Position numbers and translations under genes: made by a program
The notes under the pieces: model-generated
The model's database searches: none
What the model saw: only the letters and a program-made list of their open reading frames with translations
Told to the model about the DNA's origin: nothing
Shown: positions 24,377 through 34,212 of the stretch, one piece after another
Numbering within the stretch: position 1 is the first letter of the stretch
Layout of the letters: every line of letters starts with the position of its first letter
NCBI RefSeq assembly: GCF_001514145.1
Contig: NZ_KQ948659.1
Location: 117,454 to 181,453, forward strand
Reading direction: 5' to 3'
Length of the DNA: 64,000 nucleotides
Source of the DNA: Streptomyces canus
GTDB lineage: Bacteria > Actinomycetota > Actinomycetes > Streptomycetales > Streptomycetaceae

Positions 24377-27079
24377 CTACAACCCGTACCGCTCCCGCGC
24401 TTCCTTCACGGCCGTCGCCTTGACCTCGCCGCGCCGGGCCAGCTGGGCAAGGGCCGCGACCACCACGGACTCCGCGTCGACGCCGAAGTGGCGGCGGGCG
24501 CCCTCGCGGGTGTCGGAGAGGCCGAAGCCGTCCGCGCCGAGCGAGGACCAGTCCTGCTCGACCCACTGCGCGATCTGGTCGGGGACCTGGCGCATGTAGT
24601 CGGAGACCGCGAGCACCGGGCCCTCGGCACCGTGCAGCGCCTGACGGACGTACGGGACCCGCTCCTCGCCGCGCAGCAGACCGGCGTCGGCCTCCAGCGC
24701 GTCACGGCGCAGTTCCGTCCAGGACGTCGCGGACCACACGTCGGCGGCCACGCCCCACTCCTCGGCCAGCATCCGCTGCGCCTTCAGCACCCAGTGGATC
24801 GCCGTGCCGGAGCCCAGCAGCTGGATGCGGGCGGCGTTGGCGACCGGGGTCAGGCCCGCGGACTCCGCCGTGTTGAAGCGGTACAGACCCTTGACGATGC
24901 CCTCGTCGACACCGAGACCGGACGGCTTGGCGGGTTGCGGAAGCGGCTCGTTGTAGACCGTCAGGTAGTAGAAGACGTTCGGGTCCTCACCGGGCGCGGC
25001 CTCGCCGTACATACGGCGGATGCCGTCGCGCACGATCGTGGCGACCTCGTACGCGAACGCCGGGTCGTACGTCAGCGCCGCCGGGTTCGTCGCCGCGATC
25101 ACCGGCGAGTGACCGTCCGCGTGCTGCAGGCCCTCGCCCGTCAGCGTGGTACGGCCCGCCGTGGCGCCGACGAGGAAGCCGCGGCCCAGCTGGTCGCCGA
25201 GCTGCCACATCTGGTCGGCCGTGCGCTGCCAGCCGAACATCGAGTAGAAGATGTAGAACGGGATCATCGCCTCGCCGTGCGTCGCGTACGCGGTGGACGC
25301 GGCGATGAAGTCGGCCATCGAACCGGCCTCGGTGATCCCCTCGTTGAGGATCTGGCCGTTCTGGGCCTCCTTGTAGTACATCAGCTGGTCGCGGTCGACC
25401 GGCTCGTACGTCTGGCCCTTGGGGGAGTAGATCCCGAGCGACGGGAACAGCGACTCCATGCCGAAGGTGCGCGCCTCGTCGGGGACGATCGGCACCCAGC
25501 GCTTCCCGGTCTCCTTGTCGCGGACCAGGTCCTTGATCAGGCGGACGAAGGCCATCGTCGTCGCCACGTTCTGCGAACCCGAGCCCTTGTCGAAGGAGGC
25601 GAAGGCCTTCTCGGCGGGGGCCGGCAGCGGGGCCACCGGGTGCACACGGCGGGCCGGGGCCGGACCGCCGAGGGCCGCGCGGCGCTCCTGGAGGTAGCGG
25701 ACCTCGGGGGAGTCGGCGCCGGGGCGGCCGTAGGGGACCACGCCGTCGACGAAGTCACTGTCCTTGATGGGCAGTTCAAGCAGGTCGCGCATCGTCTTGA
25801 ACTCGTCCACCGACAGCTTCTTCATCTGGTGGTTGGCGTTCTTCGACGCGAAGCCTTCACCGAGGGTGTGGCCCTTGACCGTCTGGGCCAGGATGACCGT
25901 CGGCGCGCCCTTGAACTCGACGGCGGCCTTGTAGGCGGCGTAGACCTTGCGCGCCTCGTGGCCACCGCGGGAGAAGTGGAAACACTCGAGGATCTTGTCG
26001 TCGGACAGCAGCTTCGCCATCTCGACGAGGGCCGGGTCCTTGCCGAAGAAGTCCTGGCGGATGTAGGCGGCGTCGCGTGTCTGGTACGTCTGCACCTGCG
26101 CGTCCGGTACCTCGCGGAGCCGTCGTACCAGCGCGCCCGTGGTGTCGAGCTGGAAGAGCTCGTCCCAGGCGTTGCCCCACAGCGACTTGACGACGTTCCA
26201 GCCGGCGCCGCGGAACTGGGCCTCCAGCTCCTGCACGATCTTGAAGTTCGCGCGGACCGGGCCGTCGAGGCGCTGCAGGTTGCAGTTGATGACGAAGGTG
26301 AGGTTGTCGAGGCCCTCGCGGCTCGCGAGTGCGAGTGCCGCCGTGGACTCCGGCTCGTCCATCTCGCCGTCGCCGAGGAAGGCCCAGACGTGGGAGTCCG
26401 AGACGTCCTTGATGCCGCGGGCCGTCAGGTAGCGGTTGAAGCGCGCCTGGTAGATCGCGGAGAGCGGGCCGAGGCCCATGGAGACCGTCGGGAACTCCCA
26501 CAGCCAGGGCAGGCGGCGGGGGTGGGGGTACGACGGGAGGCCGTTGCCGCCCGACTCGCGGCGGAAGTTGTCGAGCTGCTGCTCGTCCAGCCGGCCGTCG
26601 AGGAAGGCGCGGGCGTAGATGCCGGGGGAGGCGTGGCCCTGGATGTAGAGCTGGTCGCCGGACCCGTCGGCCTCCTTGCCCTTGAAGAAGTGGTTGAAGC
26701 CGGTCTCGTAGAGCCAGGCCGCGGAGGCGAAGGTGGCGATGTGGCCGCCGACGCCGTATTTGGAGCCGCGGGTGACCATCGCGGCCGCGTTCCAGCGGTT
26801 CCACGCGGTGATCTTCCGCTCCATCTCCTCGTCACCGGGCGCGGACGGCTCGGCGGCGGTGGGGATGGTGTTGACGTAGTCGGTCTCGAGGAGCTTGGGC
26901 AGCGCGATGCCGTTGCCCTCCGCCCTCTCCAGCGTGCGGCGCATCAGGTACGCGGCTCGGTGCGGGCCGGCCGCCTTGGCGACCGCGTCCAGCGAGGCCT
27001 GCCATTCGGCGGTCTCCTCGGGGTCCCGGTCGGGGAGCTGGTCGAGCTCGCTCGGCTGGATGGCGTAGGGGTCGGTCAT
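24377..27079 (-). CDS. aceE: Pyruvate dehydrogenase E1 component, homodimeric
   Basis: AceE decarboxylates pyruvate with thiamine diphosphate and acetylates the lipoyl group of E2. The 900-residue product is of the single-chain (alpha2) type: YGVGGHIATFASAAW (109-123), the ThDP-Mg motif GDGEMDEP (236-243) through NCN (265-267), and the C-terminal transketolase-like regions. ATG 27079 follows GGAAGGCGG. It is transcribed alone between a GntR regulator and the WYL gene. Two palindromic sites lie in its 260-bp upstream region, so control by the adjacent GntR protein is likely but inferred. Confidence 0.97.
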   Translation of the reverse strand: MTDPYAIQPSELDQLPDRDPEETAEWQASLDAVAKAAGPHRAAYLMRRTLERAEGNGIALPKLLETDYVNTIPTAAEPSAPGDEEMERKITAWNRWNAAAMVTRGSKYGVGGHIATFASAAWLYETGFNHFFKGKEADGSGDQLYIQGHASPGIYARAFLDGRLDEQQLDNFRRESGGNGLPSYPHPRRLPWLWEFPTVSMGLGPLSAIYQARFNRYLTARGIKDVSDSHVWAFLGDGEMDEPESTAALALASREGLDNLTFVINCNLQRLDGPVRANFKIVQELEAQFRGAGWNVVKSLWGNAWDELFQLDTTGALVRRLREVPDAQVQTYQTRDAAYIRQDFFGKDPALVEMAKLLSDDKILECFHFSRGGHEARKVYAAYKAAVEFKGAPTVILAQTVKGHTLGEGFASKNANHQMKKLSVDEFKTMRDLLELPIKDSDFVDGVVPYGRPGADSPEVRYLQERRAALGGPAPARRVHPVAPLPAPAEKAFASFDKGSGSQNVATTMAFVRLIKDLVRDKETGKRWVPIVPDEARTFGMESLFPSLGIYSPKGQTYEPVDRDQLMYYKEAQNGQILNEGITEAGSMADFIAASTAYATHGEAMIPFYIFYSMFGWQRTADQMWQLGDQLGRGFLVGATAGRTTLTGEGLQHADGHSPVIAATNPAALTYDPAFAYEVATIVRDGIRRMYGEAAPGEDPNVFYYLTVYNEPLPQPAKPSGLGVDEGIVKGLYRFNTAESAGLTPVANAARIQLLGSGTAIHWVLKAQRMLAEEWGVAADVWSATSWTELRRDALEADAGLLRGEERVPYVRQALHGAEGPVLAVSDYMRQVPDQIAQWVEQDWSSLGADGFGLSDTREGARRHFGVDAESVVVAALAQLARRGEVKATAVKEARERYGL

Positions 27080-27201
27080 GTCGCCGCCTTCCTCAGTCGA
27101 AGGGGGTTCCCTCAATCAGGCAGGGTTTCGGGGGTGCCCTTTGTCTTTGGCAGGACAGGGCGGAGGGCCCCGGTAAGGGCCCGTCGGCGACTCTAACTCG
27201 C

Positions 27202-27218
27202 TGATCGATGATCGATCA
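27202..27218 (-). promoter_or_regulatory. 17-bp palindrome upstream of aceE
   Basis: TGATCGATGATCGATCA is a perfect odd-centred palindrome, 123 bp upstream of the aceE start in an unusually AT-rich stretch for this genome. It is a candidate operator or part of the promoter. Confidence 0.5.
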
Positions 27219-27256
27219 AAGGGTTGAGGGGCAAAACTTCTCGATGACGAGAAAGT

Positions 27257-27293
27257 AGGCACGGGGTGCCTCCGACTAAGACACCGGGTGCCT
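27257..27293 (-). promoter_or_regulatory. Repeated GGGTGCCT sites upstream of aceE
   Basis: CACGGGGTGCCT (27260-27271) and CACCGGGTGCCT (27282-27293) are direct repeats 22 bp apart, two helical turns. The first is also the right side of an AGGCAC-GGG-GTGCCT palindrome (27257-27271). The arrangement suggests cooperative binding of a regulator. Confidence 0.45.
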
Positions 27294-27340
27294 TGCTTTC
27301 GAAGGGTTTCCGCAGGTGAGCGCAGGTGTGCTCGGCTGCG

Positions 27341-27964
27341 TCAGGCCCGCGGCGCGCACCCCAGGACATGCGCCTTCACGATCTCCGGGATCCGCGGGTC
27401 CCGGCGCTTGAACGCCGCCACCAGCTCCTCGTGCTCCTCCGCGTACGACTGCTGGACCGTCCCCAGCCAGCGGATCGACAGGGCGGTGAAGACCTCGATG
27501 CCCAGGCCCTCCCAGGTGTGCAGCAGCACCGAGTTGCCGGCCGCCCGCACCAACTCGCGGTGGAAACCCACCGTGTGCCGCACCTGCCCGGTGCCGTCCG
27601 AGTCGCGGTCGGCCTCGTAGAGCGCGGCGACATGCGGCTCCAGGGCCGAGCAGTCCTGCGCCAGCCGCTCCGCCGCCAGCTCCGCCGCGATGGCCTCCAG
27701 ACCGGCCCGCACGGGGTAGCTCTCCTCCAGGTCGGCCGCCGTCAGATTCCGCACCCGTACGCCCTTGTTCGGCGCGGACTCGATCAGCCGCAGCGACTCC
27801 AGCTCGCGCAGCGCCTCCCGCACCGGCGTCTGGCTGACCTCCAGCTCGGTCGCGATACGGCGCTCCACGATCCGCTCACCCGGCTGCCAGCGCCCGCTGA
27901 CGATCCCCTCCACGATGTGCTCGCGGATCTGTTCGCGCAGCGAGTGGACGACGGGCGCGGTCAT
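27341..27964 (-). CDS. GntR-family (FadR/FCD) transcriptional regulator
   Basis: The 207-residue protein has the GntR winged helix (REQIREHIVEGIVSGRWQPGERI, then LEVSQTPVREALRELE, residues 10-57) and an FCD ligand domain with metal-site residues (FHRELVRAAGN; ending in EEHEELVAAF). FCD regulators commonly sense organic acids. Lying between aceE and the sucB-lpd genes, it is a plausible PdhR-like controller, by context only. The start ATG has AAGGAG upstream; a 15-bp inverted repeat 20 bp upstream may be its own operator. Confidence 0.92.
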   Translation of the reverse strand: MTAPVVHSLREQIREHIVEGIVSGRWQPGERIVERRIATELEVSQTPVREALRELESLRLIESAPNKGVRVRNLTAADLEESYPVRAGLEAIAAELAAERLAQDCSALEPHVAALYEADRDSDGTGQVRHTVGFHRELVRAAGNSVLLHTWEGLGIEVFTALSIRWLGTVQQSYAEEHEELVAAFKRRDPRIPEIVKAHVLGCAPRA

Positions 27965-27983
27965 GAGAGCTCCTTAAGGGCGT

Positions 27984-27998
27984 TTGACGTTTAGACAA
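27984..27998 (-). promoter_or_regulatory. Candidate GntR autoregulatory operator
   Basis: TTGACGTTTAGACAA (top strand) has TTGnC/GnCAA symmetry, in the style of FCD-type GntR operators, and starts 20 bp upstream of the regulator's ATG. Confidence 0.45.
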
Positions 27999-28177
27999 TA
28001 AGGCCGAGTGCCCGCTCGGGAGGGGCGCACGGGGGCGCTTTCATGCAGGTGAGACGAGGCTTACACGCTCCCAGCCGCACGACTTCTGTCAAGACACGGA
28101 ACCCCACGGCTCCGAGGAGTGTCGCGTTCGTCAGGGGTTCCCGCGCGGGGCGCCCCTTCGCACCACAGGGGGACGGC

Positions 28178-28849
28178 ATGAACATCGGAGGACAGCGCGG
28201 ACTGGCGTTCGCGGCCGTGATCGGCGCGATCGTCGCCGTGACGGGCTGCGGTCAGCCGGCCGCACGGGCGACGGCCGACGTGACACAGAGCAGTACCGAA
28301 GCGACCGGAGCGATCACCGGCATGGCGGGCGCGGCCGGGGGCGGCGGCGCCGCTTGCGTCTTCGTCAAGCCCGACGGAGCGCAGAAGTTCGGGCACGTCG
28401 GCTGGGGCTTCAAGGTCCCGGGCGCCGGTCGCTGGGTCTACGGCGCCGTCGAGAACCCCAGCGCGAAGCTGTACACCCCGCCGGGCGGCGACATCGGGGC
28501 CTGGCACGCGGAGGGGACGTACGACCGCATGCTCAGCGAGATGTCGACGGACGCCCACTACCCCGGCACGTCGCAGCACCCGTACAGCCGCTACCGCTGC
28601 ACGAAGTCCTCGACGTACGACGTGAACAGGGCCCGGGCGATGGTCCGTACGGTCGAGGCGCGCGGTTTCCTCGTCGGCGTGGACCCGAGGACCGGCAAGC
28701 TCACTTCACGGGACTGCCTCGATGCCACCTACGACGTCCTGAAGGCATACCGGACCAAGGGGCTCACGCCGGCCCCGAAGCTGTCCATCCCGAACGTGTG
28801 GGTGGAGGAGCTGTGGGGCTGGTCGGACAGGCAGCTCGCGCCCAGGTGA
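28178..28849 (+). CDS. Putative lipoprotein of unknown function
   Basis: The 223-residue protein has a lipoprotein signal (hydrophobic FAAVIGAIVAVTGC with the lipobox Cys near residue 24) and AGGGGG upstream of the ATG. The mature part contains GHVGWGFKVPGAGRWVYGAVE and a conserved tryptophan-rich end (WVEELWGWSDRQLAP). The GHVGWGF pattern recalls small NlpC/P60-like or DUF-type domains, but I cannot assign it safely. It is divergent from the GntR gene, convergent with sucB. Confidence 0.8.
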   Translation: MNIGGQRGLAFAAVIGAIVAVTGCGQPAARATADVTQSSTEATGAITGMAGAAGGGGAACVFVKPDGAQKFGHVGWGFKVPGAGRWVYGAVENPSAKLYTPPGGDIGAWHAEGTYDRMLSEMSTDAHYPGTSQHPYSRYRCTKSSTYDVNRARAMVRTVEARGFLVGVDPRTGKLTSRDCLDATYDVLKAYRTKGLTPAPKLSIPNVWVEELWGWSDRQLAPR

Positions 28850-28857
28850 GAGAACGC

Positions 28858-28892
28858 CGGTGCCCCCGCCCGGAAACCGGACGGGGGCACCG
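28858..28892. terminator. Bidirectional terminator between lipoprotein gene and sucB
   Basis: Sixteen-base arms (CGGTGCCCCCGCCCGG and CCGGACGGGGGCACCG, one mismatch) surround an AAA loop, placed between two convergent stops. Confidence 0.88.
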
Positions 28893-28907
28893 TACGAGCG
28901 AAGGCGC

Positions 28908-30692
28908 TTACAGGCCGAGCTCGACCTCGAACTCGCCTGCCTCCAGGATCGCCTTGACCGCGGTCAGGTAACGGGCCGCGTCGGCGCCGTCCACCAGACG
29001 GTGGTCGTAGGAGAGGGTCAGGTAGGTCATGTCGCGAATGCCGATGACCGTGCCCTCCTCGGTCTCGATGACCGCCGGCCGCTTGACCGTGGCACCGATA
29101 CCGAGGATCGCGACCTGGCCCGGCGGCACGATGATCGTGTCGAAGAGCGCACCGCGCGAACCGGTGTTGGAGATGGTGAAGGTCGCGCCGGACAGCTCGT
29201 CGGGCGTGATCTTGTTCGCGCGGACCTTGCCCGCGAGCTCCGCCGTGGCCTTGGCGATGCCGGCGATGTTGAGGTCGCCCGCGTGCTTGATGACCGGGGT
29301 CATCAGGCCCTTCTCGGAGTCCACCGCGATACCGATGTTCTCGGTGTCGAAGTAGGTGATCGTGCCCTCGTCCACGTTGATCCGGGCGTTGACGGGCGCG
29401 TGCGCCTTCAGCGCCTGGGCCGCGGCCTTGACGAAGAACGGCATCGGGGAGAGCTTGACGCCCTCACGGGCCGCGAAGCCGTCCTTGGCGCGGGCGCGCA
29501 GCTTCATCAGGCGGGTGACGTCGACCTCGACGACCGAGGACAGCTGCGCCTGCTCGTGCAGCGCCTTGACCATGTTGTCGCCGATGACCTTGCGGATGCG
29601 CGGCATCTTGACGGTCTGGCCACGGAGGGGGGAGGCCTCCAGGGACGGCGCCTTCTTGGCGGTGGCGGCAGCCGGAGCGGCCGCGGCGGGAGCCGGAGCA
29701 GCGGCGGCGGCCTTCGCGGCCTCGGCGGCGGCGATGACGTCCTGCTTGCGGACCCGGCCGCCGACGCCGGTGCCCTTGACGGCTGCCAGGTCGACGCCGT
29801 TCTCGGCGGCGAGCTTGCGCACCAGCGGGGTCACGTAGGCGCCGTCGTCACCGGAGGTCGCGGCGGGAGCCGGGGCCGGGGTGACCGGGGCGGGCGCCGG
29901 AGCCGGAGCGGCGGGTGCCGGAGCCGTCTGCTGCTGCGGGGCCGGAGCCGAGGGCGCCTGCGGGGCAGGAGCCGGAGCGGGCGCCGGAGCCGCGGGGGCG
30001 GGCGCCGGGGCGGGGGCCTCGGCAGCGGGGGCCGGAGCGGCGGGGGCCGGGGCAGCGGCCGGAGCCGCGCCCGGGGCGCCGATGACGGCGAGCTTCGCGC
30101 CGACCTCGGCCGTCTCGTCCTCGCCGACCACGATCTCCAGCAGGACGCCGGCGACCGGCGCCGGGATCTCGGTGTCGACCTTGTCCGTGGAGACCTCGAG
30201 CAGGGGCTCGTCCTCCGCGACCTCCTCGCCGACCTCCTTCAGCCACCGGGTGACGGTGCCCTCGGTGACGGACTCGCCCAGCGCGGGCAGGACGACGTCC
30301 GTGCCCTCGGCGGAGCCGCCGCCGGAAGCGGCCTCGGCGGTGGGAGCCGGCGCGGGGGCGGCCTGCTCGGTGGACGGGGCGGCCTGAGCCGGCTCCGGGG
30401 CGGGCTCGGCGACCGGCTCGGCGGCCGGTGCCGGGGCAGCGGCGGGGGCGCCGGTGCCGTCGTCGATCACGGCCAGCTCGGCGCCGACCTCGACCGTCTC
30501 GTCCTCGGCGACCTTGATGGAGGCCAGGATGCCGGCGGCGGGGGAGGGGATCTCGGTGTCGACCTTGTCGGTCGACACCTCGAGCAGCGGCTCGTCGGCC
30601 TCTACACGCTCACCCTCGGCCTTCAGCCAGCGGGTGACGGTGCCCTCGGTGACGCTCTCGCCGAGCGCCGGAAGGGTTACGGAAACCGCCAT
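28908..30692 (-). CDS. sucB: Dihydrolipoyl acyltransferase E2 (actinobacterial SucB/DlaT type, two lipoyl domains)
   Basis: The E2 core of 2-oxo-acid dehydrogenase complexes. The 594 residues contain two lipoyl domains with lipoylated Lys43 and Lys171 (each in [10 protein letters not shown]), long Pro/Ala linkers (about 80-130 and 212-290), an E1/E3-binding domain ([20 protein letters not shown] near 300) and the catalytic domain ending in SYDHRLVDG (His564, Asp568). The usual name is 2-oxoglutarate dehydrogenase E2. In other actinobacteria this E2 (DlaT/AceF) also serves pyruvate dehydrogenase, and aceE is 4 kb away. It lies 61 bp downstream of lpd, same strand. Confidence 0.95.
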   Translation of the reverse strand: MAVSVTLPALGESVTEGTVTRWLKAEGERVEADEPLLEVSTDKVDTEIPSPAAGILASIKVAEDETVEVGAELAVIDDGTGAPAAAPAPAAEPVAEPAPEPAQAAPSTEQAAPAPAPTAEAASGGGSAEGTDVVLPALGESVTEGTVTRWLKEVGEEVAEDEPLLEVSTDKVDTEIPAPVAGVLLEIVVGEDETAEVGAKLAVIGAPGAAPAAAPAPAAPAPAAEAPAPAPAPAAPAPAPAPAPQAPSAPAPQQQTAPAPAAPAPAPAPVTPAPAPAATSGDDGAYVTPLVRKLAAENGVDLAAVKGTGVGGRVRKQDVIAAAEAAKAAAAAPAPAAAAPAAATAKKAPSLEASPLRGQTVKMPRIRKVIGDNMVKALHEQAQLSSVVEVDVTRLMKLRARAKDGFAAREGVKLSPMPFFVKAAAQALKAHAPVNARINVDEGTITYFDTENIGIAVDSEKGLMTPVIKHAGDLNIAGIAKATAELAGKVRANKITPDELSGATFTISNTGSRGALFDTIIVPPGQVAILGIGATVKRPAVIETEEGTVIGIRDMTYLTLSYDHRLVDGADAARYLTAVKAILEAGEFEVELGL

Positions 30693-30753
30693 GGTTTCGG
30701 TTGCTCCTTACGAATTGCGGAAGTCTGTGATCGTCGCTTCGTCGACCGAGGGA

Positions 30754-32142
30754 TCAGTCGTGCGCGTGCAGCGGCTTGCCCGCAAGGGCCAGGTGCGCCT
30801 CGCCGAGCGCCTCGCTCTGCGTCGGGTGGGCGTGGATGAGCTGGGCGACCTCGGCCGGCAGCGCCTCCCAGTTGTAGATCAGCTGGGCCTCGCCGACCTG
30901 CTCGCCCATGCGGTCGCCGACCATGTGGACGCCGACCACGGCACCGTCCTTCACCTGGACGAGCTTGATCTCGCCCGCGGTACCCAGGATCTTGCTCTTG
31001 CCGTTGCCCGCGAGGTTGTACTTCAGAGCGACGACCTTGTCCGCGCCGTAGATCTCCTTGGCCTTGGCCTCGGTGATGCCCACGGAGGCGACCTCGGGGT
31101 GGCAGTAGGTCACCCGCGGGACGCCGTCGTAGTCGAGCGGAACGGTCTTGAGTCCGGCCAGACGCTCCGCGACCAGGATGCCCTCGGCGAAGCCGACGTG
31201 CGCGAGCTGGAGCGTGGGGACCAGGTCACCGACGGCGGAGATGGTCGGGACGTTGGTGCGCATGTACTCGTCGACCAGGACGTAGCCGCGGTCCATCGCG
31301 ACGCCCTGCTCCTCGTAACCGAGACCGGCGGAGACGGGCCCGCGGCCGACGGCCACCAGCAGTACCTCGGCCTCGAACTCCTTGCCGTCGGCAAGGGTGA
31401 CCTTGACGCCGTCCTGGGTGTACTCGGCCTTCTGGAAGAAGGTGCCCAGGTTGAACTTGATGCCGCGCTTGCGGAACGCGCGCTCGAGCAGCTTGGAGGA
31501 GTTCTCGTCCTCGAGCGGGGCGAGGTGCTTGAGACCCTCGATGATCGTGATGTCCGACCCGAAGGACTTCCACGCCGAGGCGAACTCGACGCCGATGACA
31601 CCGCCGCCCAGGATGATCGCGGACTTCGGCACGCGGTCGAGGACGAGGGCGTGGTCCGAGGAGATGATCCGGTTGCCGTCGATCTCCAGGCCCGGCAGCG
31701 ACTTCGGCACGGAGCCGGTCGCGAGGAGCACGTGGCGGCCCTGGATGCGCTGTCCGTTGACATCGACGGAGGTCGGCGACGACAGCCGGCCCTCGCCCTC
31801 GATGTAGTGGACCTTCCGGGAGGCGACAAGCCCCTGGAGGCCCTTGTACAGGCCGGCGACGACGCCGTCCTTGTACTTGTGCACCCCGGCGATGTCGATG
31901 CCCTCGAAGGTGGTCTTCACACCGAACTGCTCGCTCTCGCGGGCCTGGTCGGCGATCTCGCCCGCGTGCAGCAGGGCCTTGGTGGGGATGCATCCCCGGT
32001 GCAGGCAGGTACCGCCGACCTTGTCCTTCTCGATCAGGGCGACGTCAAGCCCCAGCTGAGCCCCGCGCAGGGCCGCGGCGTAACCGCCACTACCACCGCC
32101 GAGGATCACTAGGTCGAAAACGGTGCTGGCGTCGTTCGCCAC
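30754..32142 (-). CDS. lpdA: Dihydrolipoyl dehydrogenase E3
   Basis: E3 reoxidises dihydrolipoamide with NAD+ for the pyruvate, 2-oxoglutarate and related complexes. The 462-residue flavoprotein has the FAD motif GGGSGG (15-20), the redox disulfide Cys46/Cys51 (GGTCLHRGCIPTK), the NAD-binding ILGGGVIGVEFA and the C-terminal base HAHPTQSEALGEA. GTG 32142 follows GGAGGAC. It is the first gene of an lpdA-sucB transcript. Confidence 0.97.
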   Translation of the reverse strand: MANDASTVFDLVILGGGSGGYAAALRGAQLGLDVALIEKDKVGGTCLHRGCIPTKALLHAGEIADQARESEQFGVKTTFEGIDIAGVHKYKDGVVAGLYKGLQGLVASRKVHYIEGEGRLSSPTSVDVNGQRIQGRHVLLATGSVPKSLPGLEIDGNRIISSDHALVLDRVPKSAIILGGGVIGVEFASAWKSFGSDITIIEGLKHLAPLEDENSSKLLERAFRKRGIKFNLGTFFQKAEYTQDGVKVTLADGKEFEAEVLLVAVGRGPVSAGLGYEEQGVAMDRGYVLVDEYMRTNVPTISAVGDLVPTLQLAHVGFAEGILVAERLAGLKTVPLDYDGVPRVTYCHPEVASVGITEAKAKEIYGADKVVALKYNLAGNGKSKILGTAGEIKLVQVKDGAVVGVHMVGDRMGEQVGEAQLIYNWEALPAEVAQLIHAHPTQSEALGEAHLALAGKPLHAHD

Positions 32143-32349
32143 GTCACGTCCTCCATGCATGTGCGCCGTACGCCGGTCTCCAGTGACCGCGCGGCGGCTG
32201 GTGTCCGGCCGCTCTTTCTTCGGCCCTGTGGTGGGGGCCCTGTCCTGCCGAGCCCCATCTTCGCACTTGTCCGCCCTGAACGAGACGCCGGGCCGGGGTG
32301 TGAGACACCACACGCTCACATGAGAAGAGGGGACATGGTGAGACACGTC

Positions 32350-32414
32350 AGGGGCGCGGGGGCTGTATCCGTTTGCGGCTCCGCCGCGTGGCGCGACCAG
32401 CCCCCACGCCCCTG
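32350..32414. repeat. Dispersed intergenic repeat, copy D
   Basis: This copy is closed by a 16-base near-perfect inverted repeat (AGGGGCGCGGGGGCTG with CAGCCCCCACGCCCCT) and has an internal GCGG-CTC-CGCC hairpin. It carries the family blocks GGGGCGCGGGG, CTGTATCC, GGCTCCGCCGCG and GCGCGACCAGCC. It lies in the 314-bp gap between the pepA 3' end and the lpdA start, where it can terminate pepA. The rest of the gap (32143-32340) shows no gene. Confidence 0.85.
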
Positions 32415-32456
32415 CAGACGCCACACAACCGATGGCACCGAGCTAGTGGGCGACCA

Positions 32457-33983
32457 TCACCCCAGGTCACCCGAGGCAGTCAACTCAGCGAGCCGCACCA
32501 GCGTCCGCACCGCCGTCCCCGTCCCGCCCTTCGGCGTGTACCCGAACGGACCGCCGTCGTTGAACGCGGGACCCGCGATGTCGAGGTGCGCCCAGGTGAT
32601 CCCCTCGCCCACGAACTCCCGCAGGAAGAGCCCGGCGACCAGCCCACCGCCCATCCGCTCACCCATGTTCGCGATGTCGGCGGTGGGAGAGTCCATGCCC
32701 TTGCGCAGGTGCTCCGGCAGCGGCATCGGCCAGGCAGGCTCCCCGACCTCCTCGGCGGCCTCGTACACCGCGGAGCGGAACGCGTCGTCGTTGGCCATGA
32801 TCCCGAACGTCCGGCTGCCGAGCGCCAGCATCATCGCGCCGGTGAGGGTCGCGACGTCCACGATGGCGTCCGGCTTCTCCTGGGACGCGGCCCACAGCGC
32901 GTCCGCGAGGACGAGCCGCCCCTCCGCGTCGGTGTTGAGCACCTCCACGGTCTTGCCGCTGTACATCCGCAGCACGTCACCGGGACGCGTGGCCGACCCC
33001 GACGGCATGTTCTCGGCGAGCGCCAGCCACCCGGTGACGTTGACCTCGAGACCCAGACGCGCGGCCGAGACCACGGCCGCGAACACCGCCGCCGCCCCGC
33101 TCATGTCGCACTTCATCGTCTCGTTGTGGCCCGCCGGCTTCAGCGAGATACCGCCCGAGTCGTACGTGATCCCCTTGCCGACCAGCGCGAGGTGCTTCTT
33201 CGCCTTGGACGAGGTGTACGACAGCTTCACCAGCCGCGGCCCCGACGCCGACCCCGCGCCGACGCCGAGGATGCCGCCGTAGCCGCCCTTCTCCAGCGCC
33301 TTCACGTCGAGCACCTGCACCTTGAGGCCGTGCTCCTTGCCCGCGGCCTGCACGATCGAGGCGAACACCTCGGGGTTCAGGTCGTTCGGCGGCATGTTGA
33401 TGAGGTCGCGCGCGCGGTTGAGTTCCTCGGCGACCGCGGTGGCCCGGGCGAGCGCGGCCTTGTACGCGGCGTCCCGCGGCTTGCCGCCCAGCAGCGCGGC
33501 CTCGGCCAGCGGAGCCTTGCCGTTCTTCGCCTTGGCGTCCTTGCCGTTCTCCTTGTACGTGGTGAAGGAGTACGCCCCGAGCAGCACGCCCTCGGCGACC
33601 GCGCCGGCGTCGGCGGCGTCGCCGAGCGGCAGCACGAACACGGCCTTCTTCGCGCCGACCAGCGCGCGGGCGGCGACACCGGCGGCCTTGCGCAGCGCCT
33701 CCGGGTCGAAGGAGGAGTCCTTCTCGGGCTCGGCGCCCAGGCCCACGGCCACCACGAGCGGCGACTTGATGCCGGAGGGCGCCGGCAGCTTCGTCACCTC
33801 GCCCTCGGCGCCGGAGGCACCGAGCGTCTCCAGGACGCCGGCGAGCCTGCCGTCGTAGGCCTTGTCCACGGATTCGGCGCCCGGCGCCACTACCAGGCCC
33901 TTCGCGCCCTTGGCGACACCGATCACGATCGCGTCGGCCCGCAGGCCGGGCGCCGCGGAGGTGCTGAGAGTGAGAGCAGTCAC
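32457..33983 (-). CDS. pepA: Leucyl aminopeptidase (M17)
   Basis: PepA is a cytoplasmic two-metal aminopeptidase removing N-terminal residues from peptides. The 508-residue product has the M17 signature NTDAEGRLVLADAL, the catalytic Lys/metal segment GKGITYDSGGISLKP, and DMSGAAAV. GTG 33983 begins VTALTLSTSAAPG, the usual Streptomyces start; the ribosome site is weak. It is divergent from the GH114-like lipoprotein gene with a 229-bp promoter region. Confidence 0.96.
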   Translation of the reverse strand: MTALTLSTSAAPGLRADAIVIGVAKGAKGLVVAPGAESVDKAYDGRLAGVLETLGASGAEGEVTKLPAPSGIKSPLVVAVGLGAEPEKDSSFDPEALRKAAGVAARALVGAKKAVFVLPLGDAADAGAVAEGVLLGAYSFTTYKENGKDAKAKNGKAPLAEAALLGGKPRDAAYKAALARATAVAEELNRARDLINMPPNDLNPEVFASIVQAAGKEHGLKVQVLDVKALEKGGYGGILGVGAGSASGPRLVKLSYTSSKAKKHLALVGKGITYDSGGISLKPAGHNETMKCDMSGAAAVFAAVVSAARLGLEVNVTGWLALAENMPSGSATRPGDVLRMYSGKTVEVLNTDAEGRLVLADALWAASQEKPDAIVDVATLTGAMMLALGSRTFGIMANDDAFRSAVYEAAEEVGEPAWPMPLPEHLRKGMDSPTADIANMGERMGGGLVAGLFLREFVGEGITWAHLDIAGPAFNDGGPFGYTPKGGTGTAVRTLVRLAELTASGDLG

Positions 33984-34212
33984 GGTGGTGAATTCTCGCT
34001 TCCGATGTGAAGTTGCTGTGGTCGAGAGGGTGGGTCGACCGGGCCCGACGGCCGACCCTATTTCGTGTCCGAGCACGGGCCCCGATCGGGGCCTTCACCC
34101 CTGTCGGCGACCACCCGGGACGAGCCTACGCTCGGGTCGGCCGAGCGTACCTCCGGCTGCGGCACACGAGATCATCCCTGGGTACGCCGTCGCACTGTCT
34201 GGAGCCCGTCCG

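Noticed and set aside
24242..27196. 984-codon top-strand frame opposite aceE
   Set aside because: Shadow of aceE; rich in Val/Arg/Gly/Leu with no motifs.
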